This document shows, piece after piece, positions 18,619 through 28,485 of a stretch of DNA of 64,000 bases. Source of the stretch: Rhodohalobacter sp. SW132. Lineage in GTDB: Bacteria > Bacteroidota > Rhodothermia > Balneolales > Balneolaceae. Made by a program: the position numbers and the translations under genes. The stretch spans positions 62,001 to 126,000 of the forward strand of contig NZ_QUOK01000010.1 in assembly GCF_003390325.1 (NCBI RefSeq). Direction: 5' to 3'. The notes under the pieces were generated by a model, which searched no databases, had not been told where the DNA came from, and saw only the letters and a list, made by a program, of their open reading frames with translations. Each line of letters begins with the position of its first letter. Position 1 is the first letter of the stretch.

Positions 18619-19785
18619 CTACAACTTCACATGCTCCAGGTGCGATTTCAGTACGTTAGCCAGTACATCGGCTCCCTTTTCGATCTCCTGCAGAGTGGTG
18701 GAGGCATCAAATGAGAATCGGATAAACTGTTTTGCATCTTCATCATCGCGGCCCATCGCTACCATAGTGGCGGATGGTTTTTGTTCGTTCACCTGACACG
18801 CACTGCCGGTGGATATGCCAACTCCCTTCTGGCTGCACTGAAGCATTGCAAACTGCCCTTCCATTCCTTTTAAGCGAATGCCTGTGATGTAAGGAGAACA
18901 GTTGTCCGGATCACCTTCGATCATGATGGAATCACCGCAGGTTTCATTCAGAATATCGGTAAAACGCTCTTTCAGTTGGTGTACGTGGTGATAATCAGAT
19001 TCTCTCTTCTCAAGCTGTTCACGGGCGGCGGCGGCAAACGCAACAACTGCGGGGACATCTGCCGTACCGTGACGAAATCCGTGTTCCTGGTTCGTTTCCG
19101 GGATGAATGGTTCCCACTGCGCCTTTGGATTGATGTAAGCGGCCCCGATGCCTTTCGGCCCGTGAACTTTATGGCCGGAGATTGTGATACTGTCGAGCCC
19201 CCAATCAGCGGGTTTCAGCTCCAGTTTGCAGAAACTTTGAACGCAGTCACTGTGGAACGATGCGGGATGATTACTCAGCAGATCGCCGATCTCCTGCAGC
19301 GGGTTGATGGCGCCCGTTTCAGAATTTACATGCTGAATGGAAATCAGGGCTGTATCCGGGCGAAGTTCGTCTTTTAGTTCATCCAGGTTGATCGTTCCAT
19401 TTTCAAGACTTGAAATAAAGCTCACTTCAACTCCATGATGTTTCGCAAGCCAGGAAAAACTGTTTCGCACACAGCTGTGTTCAGCCATGGAGGTGATAAT
19501 ATGGGGAGTTACAGTTGATGAGAAGCTTTTTTTTGCCGCCATTGTAAGGCCGTAAATTGCAAGAAACGCCGCTTCACTCCCGCTTCCGGTAAAGTGGATT
19601 CCGTGATGGGGAACGCCAAGCAAATTGCCGAAAAGTTTGCGGGAGCTCTCCAGCGCACCAGAAGCATTAGATCCCGCATCATGAAGGCTGTTGGAATTCC
19701 CGAAAAAACGTGTGGCAGCCTGCTGGTAAGCGTTCAGGGCGGTTTGGCTCATCGGTGTGGTGGCAGCGTAATCAAGATAAATCAT
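18619..19785 (-). CDS. cysteine desulfurase (NifS/IscS-type)
   Basis: A 388-residue class V PLP enzyme that takes sulfur from L-cysteine as a persulfide for Fe-S cluster assembly. It begins MIYLDYAATTPMS, the family N-terminus. It has HVNSETGAINP, the PLP-lysine motif SGHKVHGPKG near residue 205, the FRHGTADVP motif, and the sulfur-carrying cysteine in GISTGSACQ near residue 330. The short loop around that Cys matches the group I (IscS/NifS) type. It sits on the minus strand between nadB and nadC. A nifS-like gene next to nad genes is also known in Bacillus, where it supplies the NadA [4Fe-4S] cluster, so that is the likely role here (inference). Confidence 0.93.
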   Translation of the reverse strand: MIYLDYAATTPMSQTALNAYQQAATRFFGNSNSLHDAGSNASGALESSRKLFGNLLGVPHHGIHFTGSGSEAAFLAIYGLTMAAKKSFSSTVTPHIITSMAEHSCVRNSFSWLAKHHGVEVSFISSLENGTINLDELKDELRPDTALISIQHVNSETGAINPLQEIGDLLSNHPASFHSDCVQSFCKLELKPADWGLDSITISGHKVHGPKGIGAAYINPKAQWEPFIPETNQEHGFRHGTADVPAVVAFAAAAREQLEKRESDYHHVHQLKERFTDILNETCGDSIMIEGDPDNCSPYITGIRLKGMEGQFAMLQCSQKGVGISTGSACQVNEQKPSATMVAMGRDDEDAKQFIRFSFDASTTLQEIEKGADVLANVLKSHLEHVKL

Positions 19786-19916
19786 TCATTCAAATCTAAG
19801 AGATTGAAAACTGGCGGTGGCGGTATCAGATTAACGATTCAGCAGTGTTTAACTCTGTTAAAATTTACGTAACTTTAGCGTAACTATCATTTTACAACTA
19901 GTCCGGCATTACTGCC

Positions 19917-20789
19917 TTGAAGAACACATCACATACAGATCTTCAGTTTCCCCGGTTAACGCTGCAAAACCTCCTGAAAACCGGTTTTGAGGAAGATTTA
20001 GGCTTTGGAGATATCAGCAGCGCTATTCTGCCTGATAAGCTTATCAAAGGTGAATTTATCGCAAAATCAGACGGCATCATTTCAGGTATCGATTCGATTT
20101 TGATAGGCTACCAAATTCTGGATGAAACTGTAGAAGTGCAGCACCTGGTATCTGATGGTGATTATGTTGAAGCGGGAGAATGCATCGCGAGGGTAGATGG
20201 GCCGGTCCGGGCGCTGCTGACCAGTGAGCGGGTAATCCTGAATATTTTGCAGCACCTGAGCGGCATCGCTACTAAAACGTTCAAAGCCGTAAAGGAGATG
20301 GGAGATACTTCAACCCGTATTTGTGATACCCGAAAAACATTGCCGGGTTTACGTGCTCTTCAAAAATATGCTGTACGTTGCGGGGGCGGATACAATCACC
20401 GGATGCGCCTGGATGACGGTGTGATGATTAAAGACAATCATATCGCCGCTGCCGGATCAATCACAAAAGCAATGGAGACCGCGCGAGGTCAAAATGGACT
20501 GATGGTTAAGATTGAAGTGGAGTGCGAAACGGAGGATCAGGTAAAAGAGGCGATAAAAGCCGGGGCTGATATCATTATGCTGGATAATCAGACACCGGAA
20601 AGTGCCGCTCAACTTTGTGCAATGATACCCGATAATATCATCGTGGAACTGAGTGGTGGAATGACCCCGGAAACCGTCGGGGAATTTAAGGATTGCGGCG
20701 CGCACTATATCTCCATGGGTTGTGTTACTCATTCGGTCACCGCGCTCGATATCAGTTTTGTGCTGACCGGCGCGATAAAAAATGTGTAG
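19917..20789 (+). CDS. nadC: nicotinate-nucleotide pyrophosphorylase (quinolinate phosphoribosyltransferase)
   Basis: A 290-residue enzyme converting quinolinate and PRPP to nicotinate mononucleotide. Family features are EEDLGFGDISSA near the start, ERVILNILQHLSGIAT, DTRKTLPGLR, GGGYNHRMRLDDGVMIKDNHI containing the active-site residues, EVECETEDQ, IIMLDNQTPE, and VELSGGMTPE near the end. These cover both the alpha/beta sandwich and the barrel. No in-frame ATG exists before the first conserved block, so the TTG at 19917 is taken as the start, as also for nadB. The region upstream is shared with the divergent desulfurase gene and contains TAACTTTAG at 19870, close to the Bacteroidota -7 promoter consensus. 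Confidence 0.95.
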   Translation: MKNTSHTDLQFPRLTLQNLLKTGFEEDLGFGDISSAILPDKLIKGEFIAKSDGIISGIDSILIGYQILDETVEVQHLVSDGDYVEAGECIARVDGPVRALLTSERVILNILQHLSGIATKTFKAVKEMGDTSTRICDTRKTLPGLRALQKYAVRCGGGYNHRMRLDDGVMIKDNHIAAAGSITKAMETARGQNGLMVKIEVECETEDQVKEAIKAGADIIMLDNQTPESAAQLCAMIPDNIIVELSGGMTPETVGEFKDCGAHYISMGCVTHSVTALDISFVLTGAIKNV

Positions 20790-20837
20790 TGATGAAAAGT
20801 TTGTATGTACAAATGTGAAATATGTAAATGAGCTATT

Positions 20838-20932
20838 CTCCCCTAACAAGGGGAGACACAGAGGGGTGTTCTTCGCACTGGTTAGCATTACCGCGTGTAC
20901 ATCCCCCTCAGTCCCCCTATTCTAAGGGGGAA
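20838..20932. repeat. family C-like palindromic element between nadC and nadA
   Basis: Begins with the hairpin CTCCCCTAACAAGGGGAG (20838-20855), followed by GAGGGGTGTTC, and ends with TCCCCCTATTCTAAGGGGGA. The same combination of a CTCCCC...GGGGAG hairpin with a GAGGGGTGT block recurs at 31.3, 33.7 and 34.5 kb. It sits in the 207-base gap between nadC and nadA and could act as an intercistronic hairpin. Confidence 0.5.
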
Positions 20933-20996
20933 TTATCGTCAATAATGAGTTTACAATTCACTAAAGATTATTATCCATTAACTCCACCAAACCAAC

Positions 20997-22109
20997 ATGG
21001 AAGCACTTGACTTCTTAGAAAAAGAGCAAACATTCACACTGCCTGAACGCTATAGCGTCCTCACTGAAGAGGAGATGAAGCAGCGTATACGGGAGATTAA
21101 AGCTACATTCGGCGATCAGCTGTTTATGCCGGGTCACCATTACCAGAAGGATGAGGTGATTGAGTTTGCCGACGCACGGGGCGATTCTCTGAAACTTGCG
21201 CAGATCTGTACGGAGATGGAAGCCGCGCGGTTTATCGTGTTTTGCGGTGTTCATTTTATGGCGGAAACGGCTGACATGCTCACGGAGGATCATCAAAAAG
21301 TGATTTTACCCGATATGCGTGCCGGCTGCTCGATGGCGGATATGGCAGACCTGGATCAGACCGAAAAAGGGTGGGCTGAGATGCAGGGCCGGTTTGGAGA
21401 CACCATCCTGCCACTGACCTATGTAAATTCTACCGCGGCGATAAAATCATTTGTAGGAAAGCATGGCGGCGCTACCGTAACCTCATCCAATGCAAAAAAG
21501 ATGCTGGAGTGGGCGTTTACTCAAAAGGATCGGATTCTGTTTCTGCCTGATCAGCACCTTGGCAGAAATACGGCGTTTGATCTTGGAATATCGCTGGATG
21601 AAATGGCGGTATGGGACCCTATTGGCCGACGGTTTGAGTATGAGGGCGAGGATTTGCAAAACGTGAAAGTGATTTTATGGAAAGGCCACTGCTCGGTCCA
21701 CGAGAAATTCAATATCAAACATATTGAAAACCTGCGAAAAAAAGATCCAGAGATGCAGATCCTGGTACATCCTGAGTGTACGTATGATGTGGTTCAGGCT
21801 TCTGATCTCGACGGGTCCACATCGTTTATTATCAATACGATCGAAAAGGCACCGGCCGGAAGTAAATGGGCCATTGGAACGGAGATGAACCTGGTGAACC
21901 GGCTGATCAAAGAAAATCCCGATAAAGAGATCGTGTCGCTCAATCCATTCTTGTGTCCGTGCCTGACCATGAACCGGATCGACCTGCCGCACCTGCTCTG
22001 GTCGCTTGAAATGCTGGAGAGCGGCGAGGTTGTCAATCATATCAAAGTTGAAGAAGAGGTGCGAAAATACGCTGTTCTTGCACTGAACAGGATGCTGGAG
22101 CGGTCGTAA
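20997..22109 (+). CDS. nadA: quinolinate synthase
   Basis: A 370-residue [4Fe-4S] enzyme that condenses iminoaspartate with dihydroxyacetone phosphate to quinolinate. It shows the three-fold NadA layout: [13 protein letters not shown] in domain 1, [12 protein letters not shown] and [13 protein letters not shown] with the first cluster cysteine, [16 protein letters not shown] and [12 protein letters not shown] in the middle, [11 protein letters not shown] with the second, and [15 protein letters not shown] near the C-terminus with the third. The C-P-C arrangement and the length match the longer Bacillus-like NadA subtype. Completes the nadB-nadC-nadA set; the cysteine desulfurase gene nearby probably supports its cluster. 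Confidence 0.96.
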   Translation: MEALDFLEKEQTFTLPERYSVLTEEEMKQRIREIKATFGDQLFMPGHHYQKDEVIEFADARGDSLKLAQICTEMEAARFIVFCGVHFMAETADMLTEDHQKVILPDMRAGCSMADMADLDQTEKGWAEMQGRFGDTILPLTYVNSTAAIKSFVGKHGGATVTSSNAKKMLEWAFTQKDRILFLPDQHLGRNTAFDLGISLDEMAVWDPIGRRFEYEGEDLQNVKVILWKGHCSVHEKFNIKHIENLRKKDPEMQILVHPECTYDVVQASDLDGSTSFIINTIEKAPAGSKWAIGTEMNLVNRLIKENPDKEIVSLNPFLCPCLTMNRIDLPHLLWSLEMLESGEVVNHIKVEEEVRKYAVLALNRMLERS

Positions 22110-22784
22110 TCCGGGTCAGGTGGTTTGGTTAAGGAGAGCTCCTGAATTGAGTTCGAGTTACACACGTTGAATATGCGGAGGTTTATGCTCCCCCTTGAGT
22201 GTCGGAATGTGATCCATGCGTTGTGGACAGATACTTCCGTTCTATTTCATTCTGTCGTCAGGATAATATGTAAATATCTTTTCAAAACCCCTTTGGCTCA
22301 TCTGACGGGTTCATCTTTCAAGCATCCTGCTCATGGTAAAGTCATAATTCAAATTGATTAGTTGTGTGTTGAAAAGGTGCAGCGGGTTGTGCCTTCATCG
22401 GTTAGAGGGAAATTATTATCATCCTTTTTCCGTATCACTTTTTTAGGTGGATAATAAATTGGAAAAGAATAAAAAACCGTGATAGTTTAGGGCAGATTTA
22501 ATTACATAAACATGTATCACTAAAAAAAATACGAGCTCCTTCATAGTCGTGATTTATCAAATAAAACGTTATTTGATGGATACATGTTTAAGTTCATTTT
22601 TGTATGCTTTTTAAAAATCGAGAGAATATTGAATAATTTTTTTGGAGCGGTTTTCGGTGGATGCATCAGAACTCGAGGCTTAGAAATAATTCAGGAATAT
22701 AATCCTGAGTTAACATCTGTTTCGTATGTTTCAGCAATAAAACATTCATTCAACTAAATTATCAATCCAATCCTCCTTCTTATT
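22110..22784. other. 675-base intergenic region without recognised gene
   Basis: No frame here shows protein-like composition or a recognisable motif; a 64-codon open frame at 22167 looks random. The right half is AT-rich and includes an ATAAAACGTTATTT-like palindrome (about 22560) and an ATGTATC/GATACATG inverted pair (22511 and 22579). It probably holds the promoter of the receptor gene at 22785. I saw no riboswitch or RNA gene. Confidence 0.4.
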
Positions 22785-25700
22785 ATGATTAAAAAGTGGC
22801 TTCTGTTTTTAACACCTATCCTATTTCTACCGATGCTCGTGTCGGCGCAGAGCGTCACGGGGGCAAATATAAACGGTACCGTCACAGATTCAGACGGTGA
22901 ATCACTCCCCGGAGCAACTGTAATTGCTGTTCATGAACCTTCGGGAACAGAGTATGGAACAACTACACGATCCGATGGCCGGTTTAATATCCGGAATGTT
23001 CGAATTGGGGGTCCATACACCATTCGCGTAACATTTATCGGGTTCCGATCTGCAGAGCAGGAAGATATTAACCTCGAACTTTCACAGGATTACAGGATCG
23101 ACTTTACGCTGGTTGATGAAACACTTGATCTCGGGGAGGTCTCCGTTACCGCCCAGAGGGATGCTGTAATCAGTGGTGACAGGAGCGGTGCCCGTTCACG
23201 CGTGAGCCGTGATCAGCTTGATGTGCTTCCCTCCATCAACCGGAGCATTCAGGATTATACGCGGCTGAGTCCGCAGGTAAGCGGCAGCAATATTGCAGGC
23301 CGCAGCGGCAGAAGAAACGCCATTCAAATTGACGGTGTGACATTTGATGACCGGTTTGGCCTGGGTTCAGATGCGATTCCTACAATTGGGAACCCGATCT
23401 CAATTGATGCCATCCAGGAGTTCCAGGTTGAGATTTCGCCTTTTGATGTAACCCAGGGGAACTTTACCGGCGGCGCAGTGAACGCTGTTACACGTTCAGG
23501 AACAAATACATTTTCAGGTTCTGTGTATGCATATGGAAGAAATCAAAACTTTATCAGTGAGCAGCTGGCAGGGGAATCCAACCCGATTGATGAATTTTCT
23601 GAATACCAGGTAGGTGCGCGTCTTGGCGGGCCCATCATAGAAAATGAGCTTTTCTTTTTTGTAAATGCTGAAGTGAAGCGTGAAAATTCTCCGCTCTTTA
23701 CGTTGAATGAGGCTAACTTCAACGGTAATGAATCAGAACTGCAGCAGATCACCGATATCACCCAGAATCAATATAGCTACAATCCTGGCGGTTTTGGAGA
23801 TCTGAGTGAGCGAACAGACGACTGGAAGATTTTTGCAAAACTCGATTGGAATATATCCAATGATCACCGTCTGACGTATCAGCAGAATCTGGTAAACGGG
23901 TACGATGACAGAGGAATTAGCCGTGGTAATTTTGCTTACTCACTTGGCAATCGCCAGTACAGGCAGCGCGGAAATCAGAGCAACTTCTCCGTACAGCTGA
24001 ACAGTTCCTGGAGTGATAATATCACATCAGAAGCAAAAGTAGCCTACACGAGACTACGCCAGGAAGCCGATTTTGGTGATAACCCGTTTCCAAGTGTCCG
24101 CGTCCAAACCCCAACCGGCGGTAACGTCGACTTTGGAGTTGAACGATTCAGGCACGCCAATGAGCTTGATCAGGACTACCTGGAACTGACTGCAAATGTG
24201 ACCTATTTCGTAGGTTCACACACGCTTACATTTGGCACCAACAACTACCTGAATCAATTCAGAAACCTGTTTATCCAGGATGCACTGGGTACCTATGAGT
24301 TCCAGAATCAATTTGATAACGATGGCAATCTAATTGAGAGCGGAATTGACCGTTTTGCCAGAGGAGCCCCGACTCGCTATCAATACAGCTATTCAACGGA
24401 TGAGAATCAATTTGGTACTCAGCCCGATGCAGATTGGGGATACAACACCTTTGCACTTTACGCGCAGGATGAATGGGCGGTAAATAATCAGCTAACACTG
24501 ACTCTCGGAGTTCGTGCTGATCTCACAGTATTTCCAGAGGATCCACCGAGTAACCAAACATTTGCACAGGATTTTTCAGGGTTTGACACCGGTAATGTGC
24601 CTGATCCGACTCTGCAGTTCAATCCGCGGTTCGGGTTTAACTGGAATGACGGCAGTACACAGGTTCGTGGCGGAGCCGGCCTTTTCTCAGGCGGTGAACC
24701 CGGCGTGTGGCTCTCCAATCAGTACAGTAATACGGGTGTAGATCTCGCAAGGTTGGATGTTCGGGATGATTTTGATTCCGGATTCTTTTCCGCTGATGTG
24801 AACAACCAGCCACGTCCCGGTGACGGAAGCGGCCTGGAACCGATCGAAACCACTGAGGTAAACATCACGGATCCTGACTTTAAAATTAACCAGATTTTCC
24901 GCGGCAACCTTGCCGTTGAACAGCGTCTGCCATGGAATCTTGTGGGTACTGTTGAATTTCTCTACAGCAACAACCTTCAGGATGTAACCTATCAGAATCT
25001 TAATCTGCCCGGAGCAAATCAAAATGTAACGGTAACGGACGGACGACCCTATTTTGGTGATGTTTCATTTAATGATGAGGGGAACCCCGTCTATTCGCAG
25101 CGCAGAGTGAGTGATAACTTCACGGATGTTCTTCTGCTCACCAATACAGATTTGGGATACCAGTGGAGCCTTACAACACAGCTCCGGAAAGAGTTTTCCG
25201 ACGGATGGTTTGCGGATGTCTCGTACACGTACGCTGACGGTAAATCAGTAAATGACGGAACATCAAGCCGTGCCATTTCCAACTGGCAGTTTAACGAAGT
25301 ACCGGGAGATCCGAACAATGCTCCGGCAGCACGTTCCATACATATCACACCACACAGGTTTCTTGCATCTGCATCGTACCAGATGACGTATGGTGGAAGA
25401 TATGCCACAACGTTCTCTCTGATTTATGAAGGAAGACAGGGGAACCCGTTGACGTACGCCTACTTTACCCAGCCGAACCAAAGTATAAACGGCGATTATC
25501 GCGGGTCTAATGACCTTGTGTACGTTCCGGCGAACGAAAACGATGTTATTCTTCGAAACACCACCTGGGAAGAGCTCGATAACTTCATTGAGAATAATGA
25601 TGCCCTTCGGGAAAACCGGGGGCAAATTGTTCCGAGAGGAGAGGGCAACCAGCCTTGGGTAAACCTGATTGATTTCAGGATTACGCAGAATATTCAGACC

Positions 25701-25991
25701 TTTGGCGGGCAATCACTGGAGCTCTCGCTCGATATTCTGAACTTTGGAAACCTGATAGGACGAATGATCGGCCAGGATACCTGGGGTGTGGAACGGTTTG
25801 CATCAAACGGTGTAGTGACTGAAATCACATTTGAAGGATTTGACGCCACCGAACAGGCCGACGGATCCGTTGAGCTGCAGCCAATCATAAGTTTCGATCC
25901 TGATCGTGTACCGAATAATATTGATCAGTTTACTCTTTCAAATACCAACTCCCGCTGGAGAGCACAGCTTGGGTTAAGGTATTCGTTTTGA
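22785..25991 (+). CDS. Oar-like TonB-dependent receptor
   Basis: A 1068-residue outer-membrane protein. It has a signal peptide (LVSAQS), a carboxypeptidase regulatory-like domain at residues 28-115 (GTVTDSDGESLPGATVIAVH, SDGRFNIRNVRIGGPYTIRV), a plug domain with QIDGVTFDDRFGLGSDAIPTIG and VEISPFDVTQGNFTGGAVNAVTRSGTN, then a barrel ending NSRWRAQLGLRYSF. The plug signature and the LDLGEVSV block match the Oar family (named after a Myxococcus developmental protein), whose members are implicated in uptake or in secretion of signals and proteases. It stands alone with its own terminator. Ligand unknown. Confidence 0.92.
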   Translation: MIKKWLLFLTPILFLPMLVSAQSVTGANINGTVTDSDGESLPGATVIAVHEPSGTEYGTTTRSDGRFNIRNVRIGGPYTIRVTFIGFRSAEQEDINLELSQDYRIDFTLVDETLDLGEVSVTAQRDAVISGDRSGARSRVSRDQLDVLPSINRSIQDYTRLSPQVSGSNIAGRSGRRNAIQIDGVTFDDRFGLGSDAIPTIGNPISIDAIQEFQVEISPFDVTQGNFTGGAVNAVTRSGTNTFSGSVYAYGRNQNFISEQLAGESNPIDEFSEYQVGARLGGPIIENELFFFVNAEVKRENSPLFTLNEANFNGNESELQQITDITQNQYSYNPGGFGDLSERTDDWKIFAKLDWNISNDHRLTYQQNLVNGYDDRGISRGNFAYSLGNRQYRQRGNQSNFSVQLNSSWSDNITSEAKVAYTRLRQEADFGDNPFPSVRVQTPTGGNVDFGVERFRHANELDQDYLELTANVTYFVGSHTLTFGTNNYLNQFRNLFIQDALGTYEFQNQFDNDGNLIESGIDRFARGAPTRYQYSYSTDENQFGTQPDADWGYNTFALYAQDEWAVNNQLTLTLGVRADLTVFPEDPPSNQTFAQDFSGFDTGNVPDPTLQFNPRFGFNWNDGSTQVRGGAGLFSGGEPGVWLSNQYSNTGVDLARLDVRDDFDSGFFSADVNNQPRPGDGSGLEPIETTEVNITDPDFKINQIFRGNLAVEQRLPWNLVGTVEFLYSNNLQDVTYQNLNLPGANQNVTVTDGRPYFGDVSFNDEGNPVYSQRRVSDNFTDVLLLTNTDLGYQWSLTTQLRKEFSDGWFADVSYTYADGKSVNDGTSSRAISNWQFNEVPGDPNNAPAARSIHITPHRFLASASYQMTYGGRYATTFSLIYEGRQGNPLTYAYFTQPNQSINGDYRGSNDLVYVPANENDVILRNTTWEELDNFIENNDALRENRGQIVPRGEGNQPWVNLIDFRITQNIQTFGGQSLELSLDILNFGNLIGRMIGQDTWGVERFASNGVVTEITFEGFDATEQADGSVELQPIISFDPDRVPNNIDQFTLSNTNSRWRAQLGLRYSF

Positions 25992-26034
25992 TCGACTCAT
26001 AAATCAGAAATAAATTAAATAGAACTGTACAGAG

Positions 26035-26061
26035 CGGCCGGTGAGAATCGGCCGTTTTTTT
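26035..26061 (+). terminator. Rho-independent terminator after the Oar-like receptor
   Basis: CGGCCG (26035-26040) pairs with CGGCCG (26049-26054) around GTGAGAAT, followed by seven T. Located 43 bases after the receptor stop codon. The rest of the gap up to 26296 shows nothing recognisable. Confidence 0.88.
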
Positions 26062-26296
26062 ATGCTCGAGGCATTGTATAGCAGCTATGTGGAGATTTTC
26101 CAATAAACAACCTGATGAGCAGTCATATTAGATGAACATTTACAGGAACCAGATTTCTGATGTGGTTGATTGGGTTATCATGTTAATTGCCAAAACTACA
26201 GACGCAGTAATGTGAGAAAACAGACAAGGAATTAATCCCTATCTTCTTATCCGATATGAAAACTATGACACGTACACCAGCAATTCTGAGATTTTT

Positions 26297-27553
26297 ATGA
26301 AAAAATATTTACCCTATCTGATACCATTTTCTGTTTTTTTAATCCTCGCCTTTACCAGCTGTGACCGACAGGCAAAACCAGCTAATAGCGACGGTACTCA
26401 AACCAATAAAGTCCTTTTGATCTCTTTCGATGGTTTTATGAATGAATATCTGGACCGAAACGAAACTCCGAATTTCGATCGCTTTATTTCCGGCGGGGTG
26501 ATGGCTGAACATATGATTCCCGTGTTCCCAACCAAAACATTCCCGAATCACTACTCTGTTGCCACCGGCTTGTATGTGGAAAATCACGGAATCATCTCCA
26601 ACAGTTTTCCGGATGACAGCCTTGGCGGCCGGTTTAGTTATGGTCCGCCTGAAGATAGCCCGAACGATGAGCGGTGGTGGGGCGGTGAGCCGATTTGGAC
26701 AACTGTTGAGCTGCAGGGAAAAACGTCTGCTACCATGTTCTGGCCCGGATCGGAAGCATCTATTCACGGAATTCAGCCCACTCGCTGGAAAGATTATGAC
26801 GGTTCTGTAGAAAACATTGCACGCATCGATACAGTGATGACCTGGCTCGATCCCGCTGGCGAAGTGAATGCCGATTTTGCAACGCTCTATTTTAGTGATG
26901 TGGATAGCCGCGGACATTCGTACGGCCCCAACTCTCCCGAAGTCGACGAGGCCGTTGTGGAAGCCGACAGGCTGCTGGGTTACCTGGTGGAAAAAATTGA
27001 GGAGGCCGGACTTACGGATCATATCAACATTCTTATCACTTCCGATCACGGGATGGCGGAGCTGTCGGATGATAAAATCATCTTCCTGGATGAAATGATT
27101 GATATGAACGACATTCGGGTCATTGACTGGACCCCGGTAGCGATGCTTCAGCCCGATGATGGGAAAAAGGATGAGATCTATCAAACCCTAAAAGAGAACG
27201 AAGAGAACTATCGCGTCTACAAAAAAGAGGAACTGCCTCGTGAATATCACTTCAGCAATCACTACCGTATTCCGGAGATTATTATGATTGCGGATGTATC
27301 CTACACCATCACGTCACGCTCATTTTACGAAAACCGCGGTATTGTTGCCGGCACACATGGTTATGATCACCAGGCTCCCGAGATGGCTACAATATTCTAC
27401 GCATCGGGCCCGGATATCAAAACCGGTGAAACCATCGCGCCCTTTCAATCCGTTCACCTCTACGAACTGATGGCGCACCTGCTGAATATGGAGCCTGCGG
27501 AGAATGACGGGGATTTGGAGGAGGTTATTCAGATATTAGATGATAGATTTTAG
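26297..27553 (+). CDS. NPP-family ectonucleotide pyrophosphatase/phosphodiesterase lipoprotein
   Basis: A 418-residue alkaline-phosphatase-superfamily hydrolase anchored as a lipoprotein (FLILAFTSCDRQ, lipid Cys near residue 23). The first metal Asp is in LLISFDGF. The catalytic threonine is Thr81 in PTKTFPNHYSVATG, a motif that separates NPP phosphodiesterases (Thr) from alkaline phosphatases (Ser). Further metal ligands are in YFSDVDSRGHSYGP, LITSDHGM and GTHGYDH. Such enzymes cleave nucleotide pyrophosphates or phosphodiesters in the periplasm or at the surface, probably for phosphate or nucleoside scavenging; the exact substrate is not readable. A 23S-type four-helix protein gene follows 41 bases downstream. 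Confidence 0.92.
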   Translation: MKKYLPYLIPFSVFLILAFTSCDRQAKPANSDGTQTNKVLLISFDGFMNEYLDRNETPNFDRFISGGVMAEHMIPVFPTKTFPNHYSVATGLYVENHGIISNSFPDDSLGGRFSYGPPEDSPNDERWWGGEPIWTTVELQGKTSATMFWPGSEASIHGIQPTRWKDYDGSVENIARIDTVMTWLDPAGEVNADFATLYFSDVDSRGHSYGPNSPEVDEAVVEADRLLGYLVEKIEEAGLTDHINILITSDHGMAELSDDKIIFLDEMIDMNDIRVIDWTPVAMLQPDDGKKDEIYQTLKENEENYRVYKKEELPREYHFSNHYRIPEIIMIADVSYTITSRSFYENRGIVAGTHGYDHQAPEMATIFYASGPDIKTGETIAPFQSVHLYELMAHLLNMEPAENDGDLEEVIQILDDRF

Positions 27554-27594
27554 ATAATAGATAAATGATGATTGATAAATAAACGGTTAATGAA

Positions 27595-27957
27595 ATGAAG
27601 ACTTTTAGAGATCTTAATGTTTATAAAAAATCATTCAAGCTTCATATAGAGATTCATGAACTGTCTATGACATTTCCGAAGTTTGAAATGTATGAATTAG
27701 GTTCGCAGATCAGGCGATCTTCAAATTCTGTACCCGCAAACATTGCTGAGGGATATAACAATCAACATACAAACATCTATTTGGAAGGTTTAAACCGTTC
27801 CATTGGTGAATCACAAGAGACGCAGCATCATCTTGGTGCAGCTTGTGAAAAGGGGTACATAAGCCACGATGAATTTGTTGAGATTGATGGCAGGTATACA
27901 GAATGCATAAAGATGTTGTTTGGTTTAAGAAAAGCTCTGCTAAATAAGCATAGGTAG
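27595..27957 (+). CDS. four-helix-bundle protein (TIGR02436, 23S rRNA intervening-sequence family)
   Basis: A 120-residue all-helical protein. The family pattern is clear: FRDLNVYKKSFKLHIEIHEL, then ELGSQIRRSSNSVPANIAEGY, then LNRSIGESQETQHHLGAACEKGYIS, and a final helix KMLFGLRKALL. Homologues were first found as ORFs inside intervening sequences of 23S rRNA, and also occur free-standing in diversity-generating retroelements (Avd). Neither an rRNA gene nor a reverse transcriptase is visible here. It is flanked upstream by an AT-rich GATAATAGATAAATGATGA-like stretch. The biological role of the free-standing form is unknown. Confidence 0.9.
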   Translation: MKTFRDLNVYKKSFKLHIEIHELSMTFPKFEMYELGSQIRRSSNSVPANIAEGYNNQHTNIYLEGLNRSIGESQETQHHLGAACEKGYISHDEFVEIDGRYTECIKMLFGLRKALLNKHR

Positions 27958-28128
27958 ATAATTCTCAATACTGTCCAAACAAATTTAAGGATCGATCTCA
28001 CTTTCATCTATGATCCATTATCTCTGATCTGTTGGTGGGTTATTTGTTTTTAAATTGCATCTTAATAGATTTTCAAATACAATAAGAACTTGGTTTTTTA
28101 CCGTTTAACTTTTTAACTGAATTTTTTC

Positions 28129-28467
28129 ATGGCGTACGTAGTAACTGAACCCTGTGTAAATTGTAAATATACAAACTGTGCGGCTGTCTGCCCGGTGGAC
28201 GCTTTTCGTGAAGGCCCCAACTTTTTAACGATTGATCCCCTTGAGTGTATCGATTGTGATGCCTGCGTTTCTGAATGTCCTGTGGAAGCGATCTTCCCGG
28301 ATGATGAAGTTCCTGAGGAGTGGGAGCATTATATCGAGTTAAATGAGCGGCTGGCAGAAAACTGGGAAGATAAAATTATTAATGAAACCCAGGATGCTCT
28401 GCCGGATGCCGACGATTGGGCTGAAAAAACCGACAAACTGGATCTGTTGATCGAAGAGTGGGATTAA
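28129..28467 (+). CDS. FdxA-type ferredoxin (7Fe-8S)
   Basis: A 112-residue acidic electron carrier. The N-terminal half carries two cluster motifs: PCVNCKYTNCAAVCPVDAF (spacing C-x2-C-x4-C-x3-CP) and CIDCDACVSECPVEAI (C-x2-C-x2-C-x3-CP). Together these are typical of FdxA ferredoxins with one [3Fe-4S] and one [4Fe-4S] cluster; the first motif has the irregular x4 spacing of that type. The C-terminal half is helical and acidic (EHYIELNERLAENWEDKI), as in long FdxA proteins. It lies 18 bases before folP, so the two are probably co-transcribed, though no direct metabolic link is evident. Confidence 0.93.
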   Translation: MAYVVTEPCVNCKYTNCAAVCPVDAFREGPNFLTIDPLECIDCDACVSECPVEAIFPDDEVPEEWEHYIELNERLAENWEDKIINETQDALPDADDWAEKTDKLDLLIEEWD

Positions 28468-28485
28468 TTTTCTTTCAGAACGTAT

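Noticed and set aside
22167-22361. 64-codon open frame after nadA
   Set aside because: Starts at a TTG, has no recognisable pattern and no coding-like composition.
22440-22784. Riboswitch upstream of the Oar-like receptor
   Set aside because: No cobalamin, TPP or other conserved box could be recognised; only AT-rich sequence with short inverted repeats.
26339-27184. 281-codon open frame opposite the NPP phosphodiesterase
   Set aside because: Shadow of a gene with intact catalytic motifs; no family resemblance of its own.
27535-27957. Four-helix protein considered as part of a diversity-generating retroelement
   Set aside because: No reverse transcriptase, template repeat or variable gene is nearby.
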